DNA of 64,000 nucleotides from Daphnia carinata (taxonomy: Eukaryota; Arthropoda; Branchiopoda; Diplostraca; Daphniidae). Numbering within the stretch: position 1 is the stretch's first letter; every line of letters starts with the position of its first letter. Position numbers and translations under genes: made by a program. The stretch lies in contig NC_081338.1 in assembly GCF_022539665.2 (NCBI RefSeq), forward strand, positions 3,843,679 through 3,907,678, given 5' to 3'. Below the pieces are notes generated by a model that saw only the letters and a program-made list of their open reading frames with translations, was not told where the DNA came from and did not search any database. Of this stretch, positions 9,497 to 19,900 are shown in pieces.

Positions 9497-9895
9497 CCAG
9501 ACTTGCCGCGCCGATCAATTTTCCGATCTCGATCTCCTATCCGATCTTTTGCAGTTTGATCGGATCGGCGATCAAATTTTGTCGATCATTTTTACCGATC
9601 ATTTTTGTGCGACATCTAACGCTAAAATTTACAGTTTCACGAATGTAGCATTGGCTGTCGCAGCGACAGTCACTGGCGGCCATTGAGGGTGAACACTAAA
9701 CAGTTACCCTCAATTGGCATTCGCAAAAATAGCAGTGAAATAGAACCATGCAACTGCAAAATCTACAGCTAGATGGCGAAAAGTTTGATCACTAAAAAAG
9801 ATCGGATCGCGATCAATTTTTTGGGATCGCCGATCAATTTTTTGATCGAAGATCGGATCGGCGATCAATTTTTGATCGCGATCGCGGCAAGTCTG
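9497..9895. mobile_element. MITE-like element with GATC-rich ends
   Basis: Terminal inverted repeats begin CAGACTTGCCGCG on the left and end CGGCAAGTCTG on the right. Just inside both ends are clusters of GATCGGATCGGCGATCAA-type repeats (left 9510-9605, right 9788-9880). The middle (about 9610-9780) is unique and includes CAGCGACAGTCACTGGCGGC and CTAGATGGCG. No coding capacity. A target-site duplication was not clear by eye. Confidence 0.75.
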
Positions 9896-9929
9896 AGCCT
9901 GGGTAACCTAAAATTGGGATGGCTATAAT

Positions 9930-10440
9930 AAAACAGCTCATAATACAGGAAGTTTATAGCGAAATTTCAATAAGAGAGGCGTTCATTGTAGCTACCATTT
10001 TGAGTTGACACCAGGCGAAATCCAATAGCTGACCTTTAATGTTACAGCTCTGATGGCCGCCACATACAAAGACATCTATGAGTGAAGTTGTCAACTACGA
10101 AGCAACTGCATGGTACTATAAGAATTCAAACATGGAGGATATAATCATGAAGTACACATAAATAAATATATGATTATTAATGAGGATACTACATCACTCA
10201 CTTGATCAATTTCAATTTGATGAATGAGAAGTGATCAGCATGCCGTTCTCTTGGCTGAAATTTAAATCGCCAAGCATCATAAGGGATAGACCTAACATCA
10301 TTTAAGCTATAATGCGGGTTACAACGGAATATGTCACATAACCATAGGACAATTTTGGAATAATTTTGTGCATATTCTTATGCATTCTTCGTGGTACTTC
10401 TTAGGTGAAAATTCGGTTTGACGCCAAAAAGAATCTTGCA
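9930..10440 (-). repeat. Right arm of the ~0.5-kb inverted duplication
   Basis: The reverse complement matches 1-567 in the same order of landmarks, from GAATGCATAAG(A/G)ATATG at the outer side (10370-10385) to GTAGCTAC(A)AT...CCTCT at the inner side. The coding frame of the left copy is interrupted here. Confidence 0.8.
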
Positions 10441-10485
10441 TTTTCACTTGATATTGTAACATTAGACGGCAGCATCGAATATTTC

Positions 10486-10491
10486 TTTATT
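10486..10491 (-). promoter_or_regulatory. Possible polyadenylation signal of VPS26C
   Basis: AATAAA on the minus strand (TTTATT on plus), about 207 nt beyond the VPS26C stop codon. Confidence 0.4.
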
Positions 10492-10697
10492 TCACTCATG
10501 ATTTAACCATTAAAGCCCAATCGCTGATTATAGAACAATCATTCAAAATAACAATCAGAATTTAGTTGTGCATATTGTTTTATGAGTCTTCATTCAAAAG
10601 AACTCTTTGAGAAGAAATCTAAAAAGGCGGATCACAAAGGAATGCTTAGTTTACCATAGTTCCCATTTTCTCTGTCTACCATGTTGAGACGCTTCCT

Positions 10698-12062
10698 CTA
10701 AAACCGGGTGATGTATATTGGAAAGTTTTCAGAAACCAGGTGGTTGTCTTCAAACACAACCGAGATGTTGACTTCGAATTCTAGGAAAAACACTTTCATA
10801 GACGAGAAACATGACGAAGTAAAATAACAAGTAGTTACCAAGTTTGAAATTTGCTGTGCTTAATGTTGGGCAAGTAAAAAGCCGTGGAAAAACCATATAA
10901 ATGGGTATGGGTATCTTTCGTACTACATCGCCATCTCCTGTTAATGGGGAAAGACAATTTACAAGGAGGGTAAGAACATATTAGGTTAGGCTTACCGATT
11001 TGAATGTTTTGGATCTCAGTGGCTATGTTCATTCCAAAACGCTGTTATTAATAATTCTTTTATGCAGATATGAAACATTAAAAATGTTACCATCTTTGGA
11101 ATAACCATCCGCACAACCGCAGGTCTCTACCCTGACTAGCTGAACCTCTATTGATTTTATTTTTTCATCACAGGATTCAATAGTGATCTGAAAAAGCAAG
11201 AACAAAGTGAGTAATTTCGCCAGGGCCAAGAGATGAGTTGTCATACTTCTCCGGTGAACGGGTTGGAGATACTGCAAACTAGCGAATCAATTTTGCCAGT
11301 TATTTTGAAATTCGGCACATTGTATTTGCTTTTCAGCTTGTGAACGGATTCAGGAACAATAACAAAGTCAATAGGTTTTGCCGTAGCCTTTTCCGCCATC
11401 TTTGCCTGATACAAATTGAAATGCAAAACATGGAATCAGTTGGATTACAATATATTTAACGAAGGAATGTATAATATAATCAAGTAAAAAGTACTTACTG
11501 AAGACTCTACAATAAATTCACAGGATTTCTCAAGATCTTTGGCTAATAATCCACGCTTCATATCCACTTTAATGAAGTATTGTATATTGATGAATACACC
11601 ATGATAGGTTTCATAAAGAACTTTTGTCTGACTACCCTGAAGGGTAAACACGAAAGGGATTTCTGTGGTTCCATGAGGAAATTTCCCGGAACCCTTGCAA
11701 ATTGCAAAGGTATTCAGCACCAGCTGGATTGGCTATAAGGAAAATAGCATAGAACTACACATCATGATGTTCATTATAATTTTGGACAAAATAAGTGGTA
11801 TACCTTCACAGAATTATAGAAAGACTCGTACTGCCCAATACATTTGGAACTCAATTCAAGATTTACAATTCCATCAATAGTTAGGTTAACACCCTCATGG
11901 CGGGTCTCTGTCGAACAAGATATGACTACAATGCCACTGACCGATTCCTGTTTAATGTGGATATATTTATGACAAGAAATTGTATGATTTTGTGGTTTTA
12001 CATACTCCTTCTCTGTAAATTTTGCTAGGTTTCTTCAGACGAATATCGAGAGAAACAGACAT
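10698..12062 (-). CDS. VPS26C: VPS26C (DSCR3), retriever complex arrestin-like subunit
   Basis: VPS26C (formerly DSCR3) is the arrestin-fold subunit of retriever, which works with the CCC complex and SNX17 in endosome-to-surface recycling. Eight exons: 12006-12062, 11804-11947, 11499-11732, 11247-11405, 11091-11187, 10996-11022, 10839-10937 and 10698-10780. They total 900 nt, 299 residues plus stop, close to the human protein (297). All introns are GT-AG and the frame closes. The start MSVSLDIRLKKPSKIYREGE matches the family N-terminus. Family blocks seen are VLYETYHGVFINIQY, DMKRGLLAKDLEKSCEFIV, VQLVRVETCGCADGY, ATEIQNIQI, PIYMVFPRLFTCPTL and ENFPIYITRF-stop. Exon 6 is a 27-nt microexon. It is divergent from the first GH18 gene, with about 525 bp between start codons. 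The gene appears intact. Confidence 0.96.
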
Positions 12063-12586
12063 CCTTTCATACTTTCTGCATGAAACACACGGACGTAATC
12101 ATTAAACAGTACAGAATTATTTACTGTTCCCGTAATTTGCAATGATGTTTGAATTGTAAATCGCAGCTCCTACAACTGGAAGATTATGTGATCCCTAACA
12201 GTCTTCTGCTACGGAGATGTGATGTTTATACTGCCATCTAACGGTAAAAAGCACACTTTAAGGTTACGCAAAAAAAAAGTTACGCAAATGTATTATTTAT
12301 GGAGTGCAAGTAACTCTCAATTGCTCACAGCAAATTGGACGGTGCTTCGAAAACGATTCCCTTATTTTTGTGATCATGTCCTCTCTATTTTCCATATCTA
12401 ATTTATTTATAATTCAAAGGAAACCACACTTATCTCGCCCTTCCATCAGTTAACCACATCCACTTTAAACTGATTCTCGCTTCCTGAGTTGGAACCTAAC
12501 ATTTCGAATGGTGCCACAGTGAATCACACATTTATCAAGTCGACGCTTGCCTTGATGTACATAGAAATACTTAAGCATTATTCAAA
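12063..12586. other. Shared upstream region between VPS26C and GH18 gene 1
   Basis: Divergent spacer of about 520 bp. No clear TATA box or repeat was identified; promoter elements for both genes must lie here. Confidence 0.4.
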
Positions 12587-14025
12587 ATGAAATTGGTTTT
12601 TTTAACTTTCCTCTGCTGGTCCGCTACTCCGTCTCTATCGCAAGCAGATACCCGACTGGTTTGTTACCTCGATGTCAAAGCGATCAACCGTACAGGTACC
12701 TTGTTAGCGTGAAATTGAAACAGAAATTCTCCTCTATCAATAATCATCAATGCTCATCTATCTCCATTGCATGTCTTGCAATCGGCAGGCGATGGCGCTT
12801 TTAGTTTGGACAAAATCGACCCTTTTTTGTGTACTCACCTCATTTACGGATTTACTTCCGATATGACTACAAACAGCGATTCTTATGGATCGACAGGAAT
12901 ACCTCACGACAAATTTCTAGGACCGAGAGTCAAGAATCCCACGCTGAAAATCATGGCTAGTATTAAATGTAATAGCGTTTATCCAATTTTAATGTTCATA
13001 AGATTACTCAAGAAATAACCAAAGCATTTTTTTTTTCAATGTACAATTTCACCATATGCAGCAGAAGATTTGAAATGGGATCACAACAGCATGGAAAAAA
13101 CGGTAAACACGACAGTGGATTATCTAAAAAAATATCGTTTCGACGGATTAGACATTTATTGGAATATGTCTTCCAGCAATATTCCAACCACGCCTTTCTT
13201 TTTTGCCCTACGAAATGCGTTCCAGAAAAATGGTCTATTACTCAGTCTGGCGTTGTACACCGAAACGACAGCCGAAGGTATTATGAATAATCATCATGGG
13301 TCATCTGAATTCTAATTATTGTCTCGTTCAACGCGGCAGTTACTTACTTTATGGAAATTATCCCCAACTATATCGATTTTGTCAGCGTCTTGGCTTACGA
13401 CTTAACTAGATCTACTGAACAGTTTTGGCAGGCTGACCATCCAGCCCCATTGTACAGCACTCGAAGCAGGAATGTCGATTCGTTAATTCATTACTTTTTG
13501 GAACACGACATGCCAGCTGACAAAATCAACCTGGCTATTCCAATGTACGGTGGTAGCTGGACCATCCCGGCTTCTAGTAAATTGGAACCACCCCTTTCGG
13601 CTACCTGGGGTCCTGCAAATAAACACACCGGTCGTCTGGGACAAATACCTTACTTCGAAATCTGTTCTAACATTCGATCAAGTGGATGGCAAGTCTACGG
13701 CGAAGACGATAACTCAACTGGGCCCTACGCAGTTTCACCTGAGCAAATGAACAACAAATTCTGGGTAGGCTACGATGACGTAGACACCGTAACGAGAAAG
13801 AGCGACTACGCCCGAAACATAAGAGGTCTTGGTGGTGTTACAGTATGGGATCTCAGCCAGGATGATTTCCGTAATATTTGTGGCAAGGGACCTTACCAGC
13901 TAACAACAGCTATCTCCCGTACTTTGGGAATCCCGCGGGCACCGTCGTTAGCTTCAAGCGTTCGTTCAGGTCTATCGCACATCATGTTCTTGGCTTTTGC
14001 TTGGGGCCTGTATTACCGTCTTTAA
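12587..14025 (+). CDS. GH18 chitinase-like protein 1, predicted inactive, possibly GPI-anchored
   Basis: Secreted glycoside hydrolase family 18 protein. Exons 12587-12695, 12789-12968, 13062-13277 and 13340-14025 join to 396 residues. MKLVFLTFLCWSATPSLSQA is a signal peptide, then RLVCYLD (first beta strand) and DKIDPFLCTHLIYGF. Family motif 1 (KxxxxxGGW) is reduced to LKIMASIKS. Motif 2, normally DGxDxDxE, reads FDGLDIYWN, so the catalytic Glu is Asn and the preceding Asp is Tyr. Hydrolysis is therefore not expected; a lectin-like role is inference. Later blocks remain: INLAIPMYGGSW, IPYFEICSNI, WVGYDDVDTV and VTVWDLSQDDFRNICG. The C-terminus (SGLSHIMFLAFAWGLYYRL) is hydrophobic, like a GPI-attachment tail. 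Introns after exons 1, 2 and 3 are all phase 1; the one between exons 2 and 3 is absent from the three sister genes. Confidence 0.93.
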
Positions 14026-14976
14026 ATCATCACAACCAATGCCTGTTTGGATTTTCCGGTTATATCTGGTTTTGCTTTTGTTTTTTTCTGAACGAAATGC
14101 GCACTTTAATGTGTTCGTTATTGTGTAATGCAGCATTCGTTGGTGCAATACTTTCGAAATGCATTGTTGACTACTTTTCACAATCATTTGGCACGTGAAA
14201 TACAAAAATCACTGCGTACCCAAGCGCCGGATATGACAATCTGCAAGATAACTTTCAATTTGGTTATTCCATATCAAACTAATGAATGCGATAAGGAATA
14301 CGACAATCACGCATGACCTTTGATCTTCTTTTGCGCAACGTTTTCAGACAATGATCATCTTTGTGTTTGGCGCACAGAAAACTCGGTTAATTTGATTGTT
14401 TTAATTATGAAAAAATTATAACATTTCGTGTAAATTACCAACGTAAAGGTGAATGACTTGCACTAGGTAACGATGCGCTGAGATTGCACTCGGCTGGATG
14501 GAATCGGGTGCGGCCAGCATGTAGTTCCTCGGGCGCTACAAGTCTCTTGATACTTTCCTTTATTTGAAAAAAAAAGGCTTTTGTTGAATGACTCCTATAC
14601 TCTTTTCAGTGCTGCAAACGTAAATGCTAAAATTAACTTTCTCGTAGCTCAGACGTTTGCAATTCTGTTGGAATTTTAACCGAAGAATTCTATTGAAAAG
14701 AAAACAATGTTTCGTAATTTAAACGTTAGGTACGAAAAGCTAAAGCCAGACAAGTAAACGTATCTTATCGGTTGCATTGCATTGTTTGTTGATACTCTAT
14801 GATTGGAGCCAATCTGTATCTTGTGTTCAAATTTCAAACAAGATTTCTCTGCATATATAAAGGCGGTGATATTGTTTTGAATATTGTGCTTCATCAAAGA
14901 AAAAGAAACAGCAATCCCCGAGACCTAAGCTCCTTAAAACTTTCCCAATTTTGTAAGTTACTATCAAGTAAACAAA
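14026..14976. other. Spacer between GH18 genes 1 and 2
   Basis: About 950 bp. Its right end holds the GH18 gene 2 promoter (TATA-like site at 14854). No gene seen in the rest. Confidence 0.5.
14854..14863 (+). promoter_or_regulatory. TATA box of GH18 gene 2
   Basis: TATATAAAGG lies about 120 nt upstream of the start codon at 14977, leaving room for initiation around 14885-14895. It is the best core-promoter match in the cluster. Confidence 0.55.
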
Positions 14977-16259
14977 ATGAGATTGCTTCTACTAGCAACT
15001 GTCTTCGCTGCTGGCGTCTTGCCGTACGCCACGGCAGGTCGTTTTGTTTGTTATTTCCCCAACTGGGCTTTTGAACGTCAAGGTAATTGATTTCTACATT
15101 GTATTCTTTTATTTTCACGTAAACTTATTTGAATGCAATTTGCCAGAACCTTGGCAGTTTGGCGTGGAAAACATTGACACGAAACTCTGCACTCATCTGG
15201 TCTACGCGTTCGCCGACCTCGACGAAACTACGTTCAAGATCAAACCCAACAATCCAGCCATAGACATCGATCAAGAATTCTATCGTAAATTCACCGACTT
15301 GAAAAACCAGAACCCTAGCCTGAAGACCATGTTGGCCATTGGCGGATGGGTAGACTCCAATATCAACGATAAGTATTCTCAACTAGTAGCTAGTAGCGAG
15401 AACATCGATGTTTTTGTCGGCTCAGTCGTCACCCTTCTACAAGAATATGGATTTGACGGACTCGACATGGACTGGGAATACCCCAGGTCCGAAGCTGACA
15501 AGACCGGATTCACCAATCTTCTGGTGGCTTTGAAAGATGCATTCGCCCCGTTCAATTACATCCTGAGCGCTGCCGTGTCCGCCATACCCACCGATCTCGG
15601 TATACATTAACTACAAATCTGAACTGATTGAATTACAGTATATATTACTCTAAATTATTGGAACAGGTTACGACATCCCAGCCATCGAAACAACAGTTGA
15701 TTTCATCAATTTGATGACGTACGATATACACGGATCGTGGGAGCCGGACATGGCCGATCATCACGCTCCTCTGCGTAAGCGATCGTTCGAAACGACTAAT
15801 AACAACGTCGAAGACAGCGTTGACTTCTGGCTTGCAAACGGACTGTCTGCTTCTAAAATCAACCTCGGCATGCCGCTATACGGACGCACCTGGAAGCTCG
15901 CATCAGCAATGACGACTCCACCTGCTCCGGCAGTTGGCGCTGGAGCTCCCGGTCCGATTACCAATGAAGAAGGTTTTGTAGGCTACTTCGAAATCTGCCA
16001 AGCTGTTCAGAACGAGGGATGGCAAGTTGTTCAAGATCCCGACCAATACATTGGACCGTACGCCCTGTCACCTACCGACGTCGTGAATTGGATTGGCTAC
16101 GACGATGTCACCATGCTCACCACGAAGAGCAACTACGTCCTTTCCAAAGGGTTAGGTGGAGCAATGGCGTGGGATATCAGTATGGACGATTACCGTGGCG
16201 TTTGCGGAGCCGGAATGAACCCCCTGTTGACAGCCATATCACGTATCGTCGTGGGTTAA
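14977..16259 (+). CDS. GH18 chitinase-like protein 2, catalytic motif intact
   Basis: GH18 family enzyme, exons 14977-15082, 15147-15599 and 15667-16259, 383 residues. The signal peptide is MRLLLLATVFAAGVLPYATA, followed by GRFVCYFPNWAFERQ. All active-site blocks are present: LKTMLAIGGW, FDGLDMDWEYP (proton donor Glu at about residue 146), NLMTYDIHGSWEP, LGMPLYGRTW and AMAWDISMDDYRGVCG. It is likely a functional endochitinase or chitin-binding enzyme acting outside the cell. It has no C-terminal chitin-binding (CBM14) domain and no linker, so it is a single-domain form. Both introns are phase 1 and lie where the sister genes have them. It is the only one of the four neighbours that retains catalysis. 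It ends tail-to-tail with the chordin-like gene. Confidence 0.95.
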
Positions 16260-16926
16260 TCAATTAACCTATTACCTTCTTTAAACGACAGCGTTCATGA
16301 AAAAAATCAATAGCAAAAGTGCATATTATCAGATGTAGATTCAGTTTAAATACAAGTTAACAGCATGACGTTATTCTTTTATTTGAAGAAGGAAAAGAAA
16401 AATGAATTTGTATTGAATGACATATGAGTTTGCGGCCAAACATACAAGATGATAATTTGTCTTTGTATTTAAATGAATTGGTTGCTCTCAGCACCCAAGT
16501 AAAGACCTTCAGTTTTTTATAGAAAATTACAAACTCCTCCTACATCATTGCCGTGATAGCAGCCCACATAAAAATCTACACAACGCCATAAAACGACGTC
16601 ACAGAACAGCGTTTTTCCAGTTCCGCGGGATTAACGAGGATACCGGGAGAGGAACCCCAAGGAATGCTGAAACTCTTCTTAATAGATGCGAATTCCTGAT
16701 ACGAAGAACAGCAGAATTTCTGGTGGGACAAACCAATTCCGTGTTGTACGTGACTTCCCGAGATTACCTTTAACGGCATAGGGTCAAATGTTTTTTTTGT
16801 TTTTTTTTTAAATTGCATTTTCAGTTGCTAATTTGCCAGTCGTCAGAGATTTGCATGTACGGCTGGCCGGTGCTGGTATGACGATGGCCCAATGCGAGCA
16901 ATCATGTGATAAATGCTGTCGTTGGA
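16260..16926. other. Tail-to-tail 3' region of GH18 gene 2 and the chordin-like gene
   Basis: Non-coding on both strands. TTTATT at 16378-16383 could be the minus-strand AATAAA signal for the chordin-like transcript, about 545 nt beyond its stop. A minus-strand open frame at 16576-16818 is probably 3' UTR, since the chordin-like frame stops at 16927. Confidence 0.45.
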
Positions 16927-19900
16927 TCAACGACTCTTGGCTTCCACTTCAAGAGGTAAACAACCTTTACGGCTGACAACCTCTTTGAGGACCAGGTTCC
17001 GCTCTAGTCGTCGGATCTTCTTCAGGCAGCCGGAATTAGGCAGACATTTCGGTTTCAACTTCTTCTCTCGTTTCGTGAACCGCGTGACGTGCTCTGGCGG
17101 TTCATTCAAACACGCAAAAGGAAATGGGCACAGGAAATAGAAGGGAGAAGAACGTAAAACAAAAATAAGTGTGTTATATGCCAAGAAGAACAGTATGTAG
17201 GTTTCAAAAAAAAAAATGTATGCAAATTCTTGGCAAATGCTCACTTGTGGCTGTTGTTCCAAGAAGAATGAACCGGAATCGCTGACGTAACGCTTCGGAC
17301 TGGTCCCGTGTCAGATCTTGGACTTTGTAAGTTGTTACAGTGGGCTGTAGCATCCACATGTGGTGTTCAATACCTTGGCCGTTGACAACTTGCTGAAATA
17401 TGTACTGGAAAATTATCATAACAACAACATTATCCTCGTGTACATTTGAACACGTCAGCTGCCGTCATGTTTTGTCGATCTTCTAAATCTACCTGAATAA
17501 ATTCGGATGTGCTGCCACCGCCTTGCGCTCGATAGACGATGACGTCGTAATCTCTGGGCAAGCACAACGTAAAATTCCCGTGGTACGTAGAGGACCTGAT
17601 GAGCGAAGAACTGGAAGGGGCCAGCAAGGGTCGAGTTGGCGTCCTTATTTTGCTGCTCGAACTGCTGCTGACGATTCGTGAAGTGTCTTGAATATTGGAC
17701 CGCGTCCCAGTGATGGGCGATGATGGCAGTAAGGGTGTCACGGGACCTGCTGGCATGGGAAATGCAGACGTCAGAAACGCTGACACCAAAAGACGTCAAA
17801 ACATGGTAAGAATGAATGGGCCGGAAGTTGCCCTTTTTGGCCAAACATCACACGATGGCCAACTAAGGATGTTGTCTAAAGCATCCAGAGAAATCGACAC
17901 GTTTCCGCTACACGCGTACCTTGATTGTCTCCGTCGATAAACGGGCAGACGGGACAGCAACGTCCAGCAACTTTGACGGGCCTTTCACAGCTGAGCTCCG
18001 GCCGGCTGGGACATTCCAGACGTTGGCACTCGATCCGACCGGATCTGCATTGGCAGTTGACGCAGTCCATTGGTCCAAATGGACCCATCACCGGATGCCA
18101 AGTTGTCCCGTGCAGGTAATATCTTAAATTAAAAAAAAAGGTTCACATCGTGATAAGTCAGTAGGCGACTAACATGAGCAATAACAAATAAAAAAAAAAG
18201 AACAAACATTCTTTACCGGCCAGCGGAGATGCAGTCTTCCATTTTACCGTTTACGCCATCCTGCTCTTGCCGAATGATGACTGGAGAATTGTCCATCTCG
18301 TCCACTCTGCCGACAGGATCTAATGCAACATGGACAAGAACAGTGATGACACTGCGTGCAATCCGTGAATGAATAGCAACACATGTATCGCCATTCAAAC
18401 ACAGGCTTTTACGCCATAAAGTATGGTGACGTTACCTGGACAGACTGGGCAGCAATCATCTTTGGTCCATACCGGATTTTCACAGTCAGCTTTGGGGCAA
18501 TCTTTGAGTTGGCACATCACCATTCCACCCTGTTTTTTTGAATCGTTTCGTTGTTGCGCAGGTGTTCGGTTGGTTTTTCCCAGGTGTAGTCATAGAGAGG
18601 TGCAACCGACCAAATCACAGTGGATGGGCAAGTGTTGACGTCATGGTACATCCACGCGCGTGTCCAGACACGTCGATGGAGAGTAGCACAAAGCGCCGTA
18701 GGATTTGTTTATGAAAAAGATAATTTTAAAAAGAAAGGCATCAAAAGACGTTAGTTAACGATCATCTTTGCATTTCACGTTCAACAAACACGAGGCACTA
18801 CGACTCACAATTAGATATTATTAATGTTTTTGATACTAGAATATATATTTTTTTTTTGTGGTTCCAACGCAAATCACGTGTGTGATAAGCTTTTGTTTTG
18901 TTCCCCTATAGATATACTAGACGTATAAGATAACAAAAGAAGGTCTCTCCCTCTGCCTAACGGACACGTTCCTCTCACGAATTCTATGACTCATTTTCTA
19001 TTGATACCCGAAGCATCTGGAAATGATTCGGATCCTGGTAGGCGGGCCAGGATGTGTCTTTTCTTTTTTCAAATGCTCTTTGCATATTAAAAGGTTTTAG
19101 GGAGGGCACCGCCATGACCGAGGATGGGGATGCACAACGTTAAGACGCTCTGAGCATACCAATAAAAAACAATCAGTTATTCTATAGCTCTGCGGCAAAC
19201 AACAGCAGGGCGTGATATTTCTACCGTAAATATGAACATGTTCGTGTCTATGAATACACAGACCAACAGATGTTTTGTAGGATTGAAAATTATGGACATC
19301 TATAAAAAGAAAGAAGCCTTTCCTTTTTCCCATTTTTTTTTTCTTATGTGATAATCGAGCGAATCAAAATGGAATTTCTTGAATCCTATCGTCCAGTTTT
19401 TTGTCTTCTTCCCATTTGCTTTTCGTCGTTGCTCGTAGAAGTCCGCCTTGCTTTTTATAGACCTAGTCGTGCGCCGTTAGTACCGTATCGTTCTTTTTTG
19501 GATACAAATGAAATATTCGTATTCATTTCGGTTCTACATGGGTTGGTTGGCTATAATTTACTAGTTTATTGCTTTCTACCAATAAGGAGACGTCAAAAAA
19601 GGGAAAACGATAGGCGCGTTGGACGGCCCCGGCCCGTATACGTTACAGGCTGCAAAAGGTCCGATGTGTTCTCGTCTGTATCTGCGCACCTTCCTTTCTA
19701 TTTATGGAAAAAAAAAGGCTTTTGCTATTGTGCAATGTGAACGTGGAAAGCATGAGCGGCATAATGTCGGTCAGTCAACTGGCGGTCATAATAATCTCGA
19801 AAGAAGAATTCAAAGAAAAAATTCAAAAAGAGGCTCGAAACGTCCAGCCGCAATGCAACGTTTTCGAAGAAACGTGAAAGCGCTGCTTAAGAGATTGAAA

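Noticed and set aside
16576-16818. Additional 3' exon of the chordin-like gene
   Set aside because: The preceding exon already ends in an in-frame stop (16927-16929) giving a total of exactly 501 codons; this stretch is better explained as 3' UTR.
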